Made by a program: the position numbers and the translations under genes. Positions 1 through 11,900 of a stretch of DNA of 64,000 nt are shown in pieces (the stretch's first letter is position 1; each line of letters starts with the position of its first letter). Below the pieces are notes generated by a model. The model was not told where the DNA came from, did not search any database, and saw nothing but the letters and a program-made list of their open reading frames with translations. The stretch covers positions 5,332,001 through 5,396,000 of the forward strand of contig NC_053193.1 in assembly GCF_905163445.1 (NCBI RefSeq), given 5' to 3'. Origin of the DNA: Pararge aegeria. Lineage: Eukaryota > Arthropoda > Insecta > Lepidoptera > Nymphalidae.

Positions 1-69
1 ATTATTTTAAAAATAGCATGGTCGTATGGCACACTTTTTTTTATCACCATCATCAAATCAATAATTAGG

Positions 70-343
70 TACCGGCCCACTACAGGGCACGTGTCTCCTA
101 ACACAATGAGAAGGGGTTAAGGCCGTAGTCCACCACGTTGGCTACTGAGGATCTGTGGACTCCACACACCTTTGAGAACATTATGGAGAACGATCTGGCA
201 TGCAGGTTTCCTCACGACGTTTTCCCTTACCGTTCAAGCAAGATATTTCAATTGCTTAAAACACACATAACGTAGGTGCGTGCTGGGATTCGAACTCAAC
301 CTCTGGTTAGTTAAGTCGAAGTTCCACTGGGCTACCACCGCTT
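70..343 (-). repeat. SINE family B copy
   Basis: tRNA-derived SINE read on the minus strand: head with box-B-like sequence (TTCGAATCCC-type, here seen as GGGATTCGAAC at about 287-297), then a body with GTGCGTTTTAAGCAATTGAAAT-like text, and the end sequence that reads TACCGGCCCACTACAGGGCA on the plus strand. At least eight related copies lie in the window. Confidence 0.8.
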
Positions 344-464
344 TTTTACACTACCTAAGAAATAATTGACGTATGAGGCAGAGGTCCCATCTGTTTGTAA
401 GTAAAAAATTATCGCCCATAACAGAGCGACCCTTTGCCACCTGCCACCCTTTCTCCGTTAATCT

Positions 465-740
465 GTGGCGTAGTTTTTAAGCATCATGTGCCTGTAATAA
501 GGCTGCCAGTCCACCGGAGCGGAGCGAGGCAGCGGAGCCGAGAAACGTTAACTAAGAAATATTAACCAATGGGATTGCACACAATCTCCGCTGCTCTTAA
601 GTGAACCAGACACAGTAAGTACGCAACTGTGCTCTGCATTAGTCAGTTTCTCGGCTCCGATGGACGGGCAGCCTAACACCGGTTCTCACGCCCTTCAGAC
701 TGGAGCACAGCATTGTAGCGACAGAAATAAGCACAAAGTA
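465..740. repeat. Repeat family E copy, split by a MITE
   Basis: The text CATGTGCCTGTAAT before 498 and CTTCAGACTGGAGCACAGCA with GACAGAAATAAGC after 690 are continuous in related copies near 53570-53660 and 58880-58985. Here they are separated by the element 501-673. Confidence 0.6.
501..673. mobile_element. PIF/Harbinger-like MITE with TAA target duplication
   Basis: Terminal inverted repeats GGCTGCCAGTCCACCGGAGC (left) and GGCTGCCCGTCCATCGGAGC (right, reversed) with two mismatches; the arms resume inside as GGAGCCGAGAAAC. TAA flanks both ends (498-500, 674-676). The 3-bp TAA duplication and GG-starting ends fit PIF/Harbinger. 173 bp, no coding capacity. Confidence 0.65.
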
Positions 741-1214
741 CTTCCCCAAATTTCGATGAGCCTATTAACGAGCAGAAATGTTTTGCAGTGCTAGAAGCTC
801 GTCTCTGGCTGGAAATAGCGCGATTGGTTCGTATGCGCTGGGAAAGAAGGGAATATTTTGACGTCTCCCGCCATTCCCAATATGAAGTACAGACGCTTTG
901 GAGCAACGACGACGTGCAGAGCGTGGAAGTTGGGAACTACGTTTATTAGGAGTTTAATTTGAACCTGATCCTGTTTCTGAACTTTCACTTTTTTTTTTAT
1001 TTAGTTCGCAAAGCTGACAATCAACTGCTTACTCTAATATAAACTATAGTACTATTTGGCATGTGCATTGAACTCACATTTAACTAGATTAGTGAATGTT
1101 TTATAGGTAGGTACATTCAATGGCGTTCCCACTATTTTTTTTTACAGAACTTGTTATATGCCATTTCCTGCTTTATGCTCGGACAAAAACCCTGTACATG
1201 CAATCTTTATCATC

Positions 1215-1450
1215 ATAACATCTACAGGGCACGGGTATCCTCCCACAATGAGAAGGGTTAAAGTCCACCACGCTGGCTCAGTGAGGATTGGTGGACTTCA
1301 CACGCCTTTGTACATTATGCACCGAACATTAACTCTCAGGCATGCTGGTTTCCTCACGATGATTTACTTCACCGTTGAAGCAAGTGATATTCTAATTATC
1401 TAAAACGCACATAATTTAGGTATTTAGAGGTGCGTGCTGGGATTCGAAAG
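1215..1450 (-). repeat. SINE family B copy, truncated head
   Basis: CTACAGGGCACGGGTATCCT at 1220 onward, then the family B body to GTGCTGGGATTCGAAAG. The tRNA-like head is cut off. Confidence 0.7.
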
Positions 1451-1740
1451 TTAGCAGAGTTCGCAATCCTAATATAATCAATATAATCATATTACTATAT
1501 CAAATCCTAATATCAGGCACCCAGGTTATTTTATTTTACATATGACTATAACATATAATAGAAAGTGTTGCTGTGATTAAAAGTCTGCCCTTAATCGTCC
1601 AGAAGCAAGAAAAAAATTGTAAAAAATAATATTTCGGTATTTAAATTCGCTAAGTCAAAGTTAAATATTTCTTTAATCAAATAGTCACATGAATGGCACT
1701 TTTGATGCGTTAGTTTTATGCAAAATACGTACTTAGTAAT

Positions 1741-1860
1741 AAGATGGTGGCGATAACTACATTCGTAAACTTCAAACTAAAGCTACGAGGGTTCCAAACG
1801 TACCTTGGTCAAAAAAAAACAAAAACTCAGCCGGTTCTTATTGTTCTAACCATCTTATAT
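1741..1860 (-). repeat. LINE 3' tail fragment
   Basis: CTAAAGCTACGAGGGTTCCA and the following GTACCTTGGTC resemble the 3' tail seen at 63230-63270 and, reversed, at 32390-32430. No coding part remains. Confidence 0.55.
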
Positions 1861-2482
1861 GGTCATTTGAAACTATTTAAGAAGCAACCTGGGTTAGAGC
1901 AATTATTCAAGCCTTACTTTTTTATCGATTACGTAATCCATAATTATATAATAACTTTAAAATTATCGTACCGATATTAATGTCGACGAAAATGCCTAAG
2001 CGGACAGGTAGGTGCGTTGATATGATCAGGGTCAGGTTCAATAGAAACGTTATACTTATTTAGTAACAAAACGTTACCCTTATGTTGTTATACTGCTGCT
2101 GTGTACTAACACAAAATGTTAGTTGGAAAATAAAATGAAGACAACTAAACATTTTAATTTTATGTAATTTATTCAGCGAATCATTCCATTACAGAATTTA
2201 AAAAATGTAAAAAAATGTTATATTTACAGAAAACTATTAACAAGTATTATAATTAAACTCTTACAAATAAATTATTTGTTACTACAAATACAACATTAGA
2301 AACAAAAGGTTATAACAACTTAATCGTTACCTAAAATAAAATTAATATAACACTAAAAGGCGGATCTATTTTGAATGAATAACTAAATGTATTCATTAAT
2401 CCAGAATTGAAATAGAAACTTTCATTGCCAGACAAAAAAGCATTTTTTTTTTAAATTGAATCATCATCAACATTATTATTAG

Positions 2483-2488
2483 TTTATT
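2483..2488 (-). promoter_or_regulatory. Possible polyadenylation signal of the M13 gene
   Basis: Reading down from the stop at 2785, the first AATAAA on the minus strand that I see is here, about 300 bases after the stop. A downstream GU-rich element is not obvious, and 2490-2690 looks repeat-like, so the 3' end is tentative. Confidence 0.3.
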
Positions 2489-2784
2489 AAAATCCCACTT
2501 CTGGGTACATGCCTCCTATTAGAGATAATAGGAGAGACGGTTTTAGAGAATATACTCTCCATACCGTCCTAATACGGATTGGTAGGTTAGGTACTTTCGG
2601 ACGACCCAGCAAAACGCCAATGTAGATTATGAGTTGCGTATTTTTGGATGCGTCTTGTGGAAGGCTATTATTCAAGTGCCAAAATTTACTATCCATTCAT
2701 GATATTGATAGAATAGGTTTTTTCACGATAATCCTCATGAACAGAACCTCATATAGGTTCTGTTCATAAGGATTACATACTTCG

Positions 2785-2961
2785 TCACCAAACACTACAT
2801 TTGTGTTCAGGGTTCATAGGTGAGCCAGGTGGACACTGGAACTCTCTAGCAAAGTCCAGAGAGTTGGAAAGCGTTCCAATAACTCTGAATCTGCCTGGAG
2901 AGTGGACGGCTGTTTTCAGTTTATTACGCATCGCTTCTGGTCGCATAGCTCCGCACCATAC
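2785..2961 (-). CDS. M13 peptidase exon 13: C-terminus with HSPGRFRV and CSVW
   Basis: Encodes VWCGAMRPE, then KTAVHSPGRFRVIG and NPEHKCSVW before the TGA at 2787-2785. The His (1052) and Arg (1058) of the active site are present. The residue two before the His is Ala, where the neprilysin family usually has Asp. Confidence 0.94.
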   Translation of the reverse strand, partial: VWCGAMRPEAMRNKLKTAVHSPGRFRVIGTLSNSLDFAREFQCPPGSPMNPEHKCSVW

Positions 2962-5900
2962 CTGAAAATAATGGTTTTCATTACGCATCTACTGGATATA
3001 AGCGATATAAAACAAAGAGTATCAAAATTCCTTGAGACCTATGACAAACTGCAGATGTCTATCGGTTTTAATACAAAAAACTATTGTCCAATCGGTATAG
3101 TCCTAACCAGGTAAATCCATAAGAATCAGCCTGTATTTAGTGAAATTATACACCATCACAACTTTGCAGCTTAAGAACAGTGTTTTCTATACAGACCATA
3201 ATGTTGAAAACAACTTGTTGTTACCAAAATAAGTTACGTGAATAGCTAATGCATTTTGTTTGTAATGTAAGATTGTATTTGTTTTCTTTGGTGTGTAAGC
3301 TGAAAAAAGGAAAAAAGGTTTTTAATGATCTCGTAATCCCCTTTAAACCGTCTTTCAAAATCGGAGGATATTTGCAACTCTCGTCGTCGTCGTTATATGA
3401 TTTCTCAATTATTTCTGGATCGATTTGTGTCTTTTAACGATAGAGGAAGTCCATTCGACACAAATTAGACTTAGTTCAAGGGTTATTTGGAGATTGCAGT
3501 GTATGAGGTAGCTTGTCTAACGGTATCAGTAATAACAATAGAATAACGTTATTATAATGCCTAACTAACGAAACTTTCGAAGCAGTGCAGGTGACCCGTG
3601 CCCTGTTGTGGTCCGGTAATAGCTTGATGACGTTGACGATGATTAGACCTCTATTTAGAAGGAACTCAGTTAGTAGTCCTGAAATTGGGAACATATAGGC
3701 AGACGAAACATTAATTCATGTTCTTATATGTTGAACGGGCATAGCCCAACCCAAGACTTGATTTTAGATGGCTAGAATAACGGACTGGCCGTTATATCTA
3801 AAGTAAATCTTGGGTTAGGTACAAAAGTTGATTAGGTGTGGTAAACCGGTCTAGTGCAGAAGACCATTCTTCATACTCACTTGCGCGAAGTTCAAGAAGA
3901 ATAGCTGTTTGTGAGTGTGATTGAGCCCAGGAAGGGTTTCATCAGCTGCATCGTGATGCAGAAGCCAGTCTTGGTACGCGTGGAAAGCTTGTTTCACGCC
4001 ACCGTTGTCTGCTATGTTTTCACCCTGAAGAAATTTGATAGTTTGAGGCCTTGTTGCCTTTTCGGACTGTTTATTTTATAAATAACGCATTTGCCCACCA
4101 TGGAAAATGTACACTTACCTACTACATTACACGTTACCTCGAAAATAAAATAAAGCGAAATATGAGCAGAATTATTAATAAAAAGAGATAAAAATAAAAA
4201 ATATGAGTCAATGCTTAAGCGGAAGTTACTGCAATTGACTGACCAAGCATCTGTATCAGTAAATTAATAAACCATTAAAAATTATCAATGATTTTAAGAA
4301 ATTTACCTTATCAGAAGAAGGATAATAACTTTCCTTGTTCTGATAAAGATCACTTGAGTACTAACTTAGTAACATCAATATAAATAGCTTATAATAATAC
4401 AATGATGGACTAAACGCCTCTCCAAACGCAAGGGTTTGCCCACAATCACCACGCTGCTGGGCAGATGGGTTGGACGTTGGTGATTACAGTAAATGGTATC
4501 AGCAGCACAGAGGACGCTTCTGCCCGTTCTCCGTTATATTCCGCCTTAGTCGGCCGTCACCACACAGCACACTGATTGAGTTAGGCATTTAAAAAAAAAA
4601 TCTTCGGATAAAAAATAGCTAAAGTCCCTAAAGTAAACATGACTATGAAAGAAAATTATAAACTTGTATGGTGCCCTTACTTGCGTATTTACTCCGTCCA
4701 ACTTCATATTGACCTCAGGCACGATGTACATCCCGTACTGATTGATAAGGCACTGTGCACGCTTGTGGAACACCTCTATGGCTTTGTCAGACCACCATCG
4801 ATGAAGATTGCCTTCGCAGTCAAACAGACGGCCCTTGTCGTCGAAACCGTGCGTTATTTCATGACCTGAAATATCCAGGTTTTATACTAGCTAGGCGCTT
4901 CACTGTGATTTCAGCTGACAAGTGACGATGCAGTCCACAGGTGGCTTCCATGATACGAAAAGGTTATTAAAACCTTTCCACAGAACCTGTTTGGAACCTT
5001 TGACTTAACCGGTTCTCCTTAACTCTCAAATTCCAGATTTCGAACTGAGAACTTTTTTTTGTAACGGAATAACGCGATGTCTATCAACTCAAAACCTCAT
5101 GATGCATACAACGAGAGAGCGAATAGAAAGAGAGATTATCACTAACGATAATTAATTGAAATTTTTGAAACGACGTACCTATAACAACACCTATCCCTCC
5201 AAAGTTGAGGGACCTGGGAAAGTGCCTGTGATAAAATGGCGGTTGAAGGATACCGGCTGGGAACATGATCTGATTCTTGTTCCGGCTGTAGTAAGCGTTC
5301 ACCACCGCTGGTGCAGTGTTCCATAAAGTTTTGTTCACGGGCTGCCCAATCCTGGAAATGAAAAAACATTATCAACCTGGTCACAGGCATTTGTTTCAAC
5401 GCTGTCACATCAGTTATATACCATTGACAAGCCCATATTTAAAAGGTTATGGTGATAATGTTCGGTTTTCAAATGAATCAGCTTCGTTAAAAAAAAGGAA
5501 GATTAAAATTAAATTGATTTACGACTACAACACATACTCTTTAATCAATATCTAAAAATATTTTGCTTAGTTGCGCTTGAAACAATCCATTTACTTTCTG
5601 AAGCCAGTTTTGCGTAGCATCACATCGAATCGCTAACTCACCTTGATTGTTCCATTTTCGTCAAATGCTGAAGAATATTCAATATGTTCTCGAAATATTT
5701 ATCCGGATGTATCTTTACTTCTATATACCGCTCATCCAGTTCCTCCTTGTTCAATATGAAATCCGGATAGCCAATCCTCAACATCATTGAATCTACTTTA
5801 TGCCCTGCTAGTTTTTTAGTTTCATCGTCTATCCAGTTAGTGGTATGTAATAGTTCTCGGAAAGCTTGTTGTATTTCTATAGTCATCGTCAATGTGTCGT

Positions 5901-8900
5901 TTTTACTCATCTCGTCGAAATATTTTCGCACAAACATCGAGCCTAATGCCATTCCCATATTGGAGTTTACTTGTGATATGCAGTTTTTCCATCTTGACGG
6001 CGCTTGCTCTCGGCCGAATAAAATGTAATAGAATCTGAATCATAATAGTCAGTAACTAACCTAGTTAAAAGGAAATTAACTAAAAATTCTGTAAAAAGTG
6101 TGTAAAAGTTATATTGCTGCTCAAAATCGTAATATGTCCAAAACTACGAAATCCAAATAAATAATAGATATAAAATTACAAAGTTTCATATCTTATATCT
6201 TCAAACGAGCAATTCTTGTATATATAAATATATATAAATGGAATCTCGGAATCGTCTCCAACGATTTTCATGAAATTTAGTATACGGGGGGTTTCGGGGG
6301 CGATAAATCGATCTAGCTAGGATTCCTTTTTATAAAATGTCATTTTATTCGTGTTTTATCGATAAATATATAAAATATATATATAAATATCTAAATAGAA
6401 TGTCGTAATCGACTCCAACGATTTTCATGAAATTTAGTATACAGGGGGTTTCGGGGGCGATAAATTGATCAAGCTAGGATTCGGTTATATTGGAATCTCG
6501 GATTTATATTGGACATACGACTATTTTTTTAAGTCGACTCATTCGCGGACGAAGTCGCGCAGGTCCGCTAGTGTATATTATGCGACGTGGGTATGAGAAC
6601 TTAGCATCTCGGGAAACACCGAAGACAAGAGACCGAGCGGACGTTCACCAACACCAACAACAGACCAGCTGAGAGCTCCATGTGCAAATTTCACACTGTT
6701 GCTAGGCGGGCCCATTTAATTGGATAAGGAATAATACTGTTTAAAATAGACCAAATAACCCATAATTTTTTTGTAAAATATAAAGGATTAAAATTGTTAC
6801 TGTGGGCTTTCCTTTGGTGATAAACATACACCATCGGGGACCTTTTTTACAATTTAATTATTTTGACAATTTGAATTTTATTGATATATCTCAGCTGGTA
6901 GCCAGCGTTTGCAATATACGCGCAAAAAGTGTGTTTAATTACGACATTACATATCTAATAAACCTCTTATCTAATAATCTAATAATCAGCGTTTCTCTAC
7001 TATATTATGCATATAGAATATTATAGATATAAGCCTTACTCTGGAATCACTCTTTCTAAAACAAAAACCTTTGCGTAGTTTTAAAGGTCTAAGCATGTAT
7101 AAAGACAGACAGACAGCAAGCTACTTTGTTTTGCATATGATGATGCAATAAAGAAATATAACATTTCTCTACCTGTCTCCAACGGTAACATGTTAGTCTC
7201 AATAAATCGTCTTATATGGAATGATGTTATATAAAAATACTAATGTACTAACATCTTCTTGTACTAAATATTCTTTGTTTAGATTTTTTCAAAATAGCTT
7301 GAACTAAACTGAAAAACATCATCAACATCTATTTTGTTGCCTCAGTCAACTGCTAAAATTTCTTATTTTGCCGTTTTTGGGTAAACCTGGTTTGTCTTTT
7401 TTAGATCTTTAAATTTAAAAAAAAACAAGACTCAATCATGATATTAATTCAATTCTGCAAATATAACATTTGAGAACATAATATCTTGCCACTTATAAAA
7501 TAGAATGTTATATCTTTGATCAATGCAAAAATTGGTTTATTTTTAGCATGCTCAATTGTTAGGACTTTGTACTCACTGTTGTTTGGCAGATTGGAAGCGA
7601 TCATCCAGGTTGTTCACTCGGTGCCTCACGAACCGCCACAGCAGGTAATTCGATAAAGTGCTATGATCCGTTTTCTTTATCAATTGTACTAAGTGCTAGA
7701 GTTGATGTAAAATAAGAAAAATCAGGGCTATATCATATAAGGGCGCCTTAGAAATAAAAACAGTTTTTTGATCATTCACAAGATTGGTGCGAAGAAATGC
7801 AATTTCGGTACAGTTTACGTAAGATTTGTATTTGTTCTATTAAAATATCACTACACTTTTTTAAAACTAATCCAATAAAATATGTACTTCACCGGTTCAT
7901 CATAAAATTTCTTCTTAGATGTAACCGAATATTACCGTAGTAAATTTACATGAATTACTTATTTTATGTATTCTACTATATCGCACTGCAAGTTTATTTT
8001 TGCTTCTTATGTTCAAATTATTCCAGTAAATTATCTAGTAAATACTTACTCTGACATAATTAAGTGCAAATAGCACGACCGTTTCTTGAGCCTCTACAGT
8101 CCTATTCATGACAATGCACAGGTATCTTCTCCAATGTATCTGAGGAACCAATCCTTCCATCTTTGCCAGAGTCATACGTCTGTAGAGTTCTGAAACATTA
8201 CGTCTGTCTTCTGGTGCTGAGGTTATTTTTGCCAATCTGTTACAAAATCATACATCTATGGTATATAATGCAGCAAATTGGAGGATTTTGTTTTCTAACA
8301 ATACATTAATCGAAATCAAAACAAATTAAATAATGAATCACTTACTCGATTTCAAATTGAATTAGTTTTTCTGCACTAGCTATAACGTGCTTAGCATCAC
8401 CACCAAGTAGTAATGCTATTTTTGTTAAGTACTCCTTATATGCATCTAGATAAACTTTGTTGGATTTTTGGAGAAAATAATCTCTTGTTGGTAAACCTAA
8501 ATTAATTGAATAAATAATTTTAATATATTTGCCAACTAAGCAAGTATGAAATTTTAAAGAATTTAGAATTACCTAAGCTGGTTTGATCAAATTGAATAAC
8601 GAATTCATCAGAATTTTTAATATCGGGACCAACCCATTCCGATATTAGAATGTCGTTATTGTATAGTCTAAGCTTAGCCATGAGTTCTAACCAATCGAAA
8701 TCCTTTCCAGTCCAATCAGGATTCAATATTGGCCACCCACCTAATGAATCCAGTAAATCTAAAAGGGGTTGATGCCCTCTTATTTTCAAAATTTCATGAT
8801 TCATGCAGGATTTGAAGAGAAATCTTGCTTTTAAGGCGGCATCATTCGTTAAAAAATTTGTATCTTTTTCATTTGTTTCCTGGACTTTTAATATTATAGT

Positions 8901-11900
8901 TCCTACAGGTTCTATTCTTTTCAATCTTTTAAAATAACTTTTTTTTTGTTTATTGTCTCCAACCCAACTAATGGAACGTTTTTTTATAGTTCTTCTTTCA
9001 TCAGTTTTATGATTGCTTTTAAGATAGCTTCTATGTCTATTTAAATAACGCGTGCGTTGCGTGCGTTCATTATCTAATAAATATTTGTTTAATTTAATGT
9101 TCGTTGGTTTCTTTAATTTTTTTGCCTTTTTGTCCAAATATCTACGAATACGATTTATTATTTCTGACTTGTCCTCCTTTGTGTTATTAAACTCATAATT
9201 ATTTTTAATTTCCGCTGAACTATCGACTTCATCAGTATTCGTTACAATGACATCAAAGTCTACTTCAAGTGGTTTGCTGGGACATTTTGAGTAGTGCATC
9301 ACTGTTAAAAAGTTATCTTGCATATGTAAATGTGGCCCAGGATAAGTAGTAGATACGTATTCATTTTTCTTGAATTCTAATAGATCTTTCAAAACTGTAT
9401 CTAAATTTTCTCTTAACATTTCAAAAGTGTCGTAGCTGCAATAAGATTATTCATTAAGTTATGTTTTTTAGAAAAGCTTATGCATTGCTGAAAACGGTTA
9501 ATGACCCATTAAACCTTTTACGAAAATCAAAGAATAGGATTATATGTAGTAGTAGTAGTAGTAGATAAATGATCTCTCTACTTTATTACTCTTACTTACC
9601 CAGCTTTATCAGCTGGAATGGGGTTAAGAGTAGGCCAATTCCCACAAGCATACTGATAAAAGTCATGACAAGGATCTGCTCCAGCGTCCATGTATTGCTT
9701 CATTATATTTGCTTGAGTTAGCCTTATTGTTTCTTTTTCTCCTTGACCTTTCCAAAAAGCATGTATACCTGAACCAAAAATTTAATTGTAGGATCTTAAA
9801 TAAATAAATGTGAACAGGTTCGTTACGTTGACCTATGTTATACTTGACTCATTATAAATACAACCAATTGAATGATGGTCGTAGGGATAGAATCGTTTTG
9901 ATTAAATACAATTATTTTACAGCATGCCTGATATATTCAATCGGTAAGTAAATAGAAAACATTGATTTGATTTGGAACATGTCATGGAATAAAATCAAAC
10001 AAAATTGAAAAAAATAATATAAGGAAATTTCAATTTATTACCTAACTTTAACCGAAAATGAAACTACAAAATAAACCTTTACCTTTTCCGCTGTAAGATT
10101 TGACTGGTTTATAAACATGAGCTGCTGAGCCCATTTCACCTTCTTCAAGTTCAGGCTGGCGACGTACTTGTTCAACATCATCCAACGGACCACGGTCGAC
10201 GTATATTTCCTGATGCACGACACTTTGAAAAAATGTATTAAAGGTGGCAGTAATATCGAAAGTTTCTCGCCTGGTGTTTTTATTTGCAAGATTGAATGGT
10301 GGGTAAATAAGTTTTATATATATCAACCATTACCGGCCCACTACAGGGCACGGGTTTATTTAGATGCTACGTTAAATAATGTAAAATTGTAAAGCATTTT
10401 ATTATAATATTTAAATGTGTTACAAAATGAAAGAAATCTAAAAAAACTATCTATATACGAGCACTAACCATTGTGCATAGAGTTAACAAAGACAATACAA
10501 ACTTAATTATTTCCTACCTGTGTAAGTTTCTGCCATCACCATCTGGCTCATGGGAATCACTTTCGTATTCTGATTCAACTATATCCTCATCTTCGCCTTC
10601 TTCTGCTTCATCACCACCTCCTTCTGCTTCGTTATCCTCATAAGTACCTTTGTAAGGTGTCTGGCTTTCTTGTCTGTTGAAAATATTCCTTTAATTGATA
10701 AATATTCTTTAATGTAGTAATAATTAATATGTTTTGCAATCATCCATTTAGCCTATAATAGTTCCCTGATCTTCTAAATGCCTCTCCTAACGGCAGGATT
10801 TGCTCTTAATCTCCACGCTGGACAAACGTGTCGGTGAGTTATTTGTACTAGTAGTACAGAGGATGCTTCTGTCCGTTCTATGGAATATTCCGTTTTCCGC
10901 CCCTTATTACACCCCAGAAAAAAACTAGGTGTGGTGACAACGGCATTCTAATCCGCCGTCACCACACGGCATTTTGTAAGCATTACTCATTCTGACTTAG
11001 TGGAAATTTCTGACTATTTCTGATATTATGTTGAAATTTATTGGAAGCAAGGGTAGTAACATTATAAATTTGCTTTTGCCATGAAAGACAAAAGAGTAAT
11101 AAATTATTCTAGTAATGGACTTTTAGACAATCAATTTTACTATGCTAAACCACTTCATACTGTACGACGTATACATGCCACCTTCGAATAGGTATTAATG
11201 TTATGTACCTCATCGAAAATGATTGTTTAATATATACTGGAGGTATTACGAATACGGTAGGGTAAATACGTGAGCATTTCCTATTTCAATGAAAATCCTT
11301 GAAGTTTCAATTATAATTTCCGTAATATGAGCGACTCAGTTCAATCGAAGGTTTTAAACCTGACTTATCCAAGTGACGTTAGTTTATCAGACGTAATTCT
11401 AATAAGCCCTAGCTGAACAATTGTAAGCAATTTAGACCTTTAAAAAAGATTTTACTCCGATATTCAAGTATTTCGTTACCTACTCGAAAATGACTCATTG
11501 ATTGCGAGCGTACAAATCTTATAAAACGCCTGGTATTGTTTTTCCGAAAAAATCAATAAAATAAACGCGGAATGTAACAAGAAAGCAACAAAATCCTGCT
11601 CCAACTGCTACCTTGTTGATTAAAAGATGGCTCTCAGGGATTCCCTCCAAATGCTTTTGTGGCCCTTTAATAAATTTTGGGCTGTAATTTTTTGCCGATC
11701 TTTAAATAATCTTGAGTACTTATAGTTCTATTGCGTTTGAGTCTAGATTAAGTTTGTTTATTCGTATAAAGACCTCACCCCGTCTCATATGAAAACACCA
11801 TGCTTAAAATTATAAACTCCTAAAATGACCGGGCCAGCATTGAATCTGGGTCGTTTCACGAATGTGCATATAACACACTGTTGTGCTTAAGAGATCTTCT

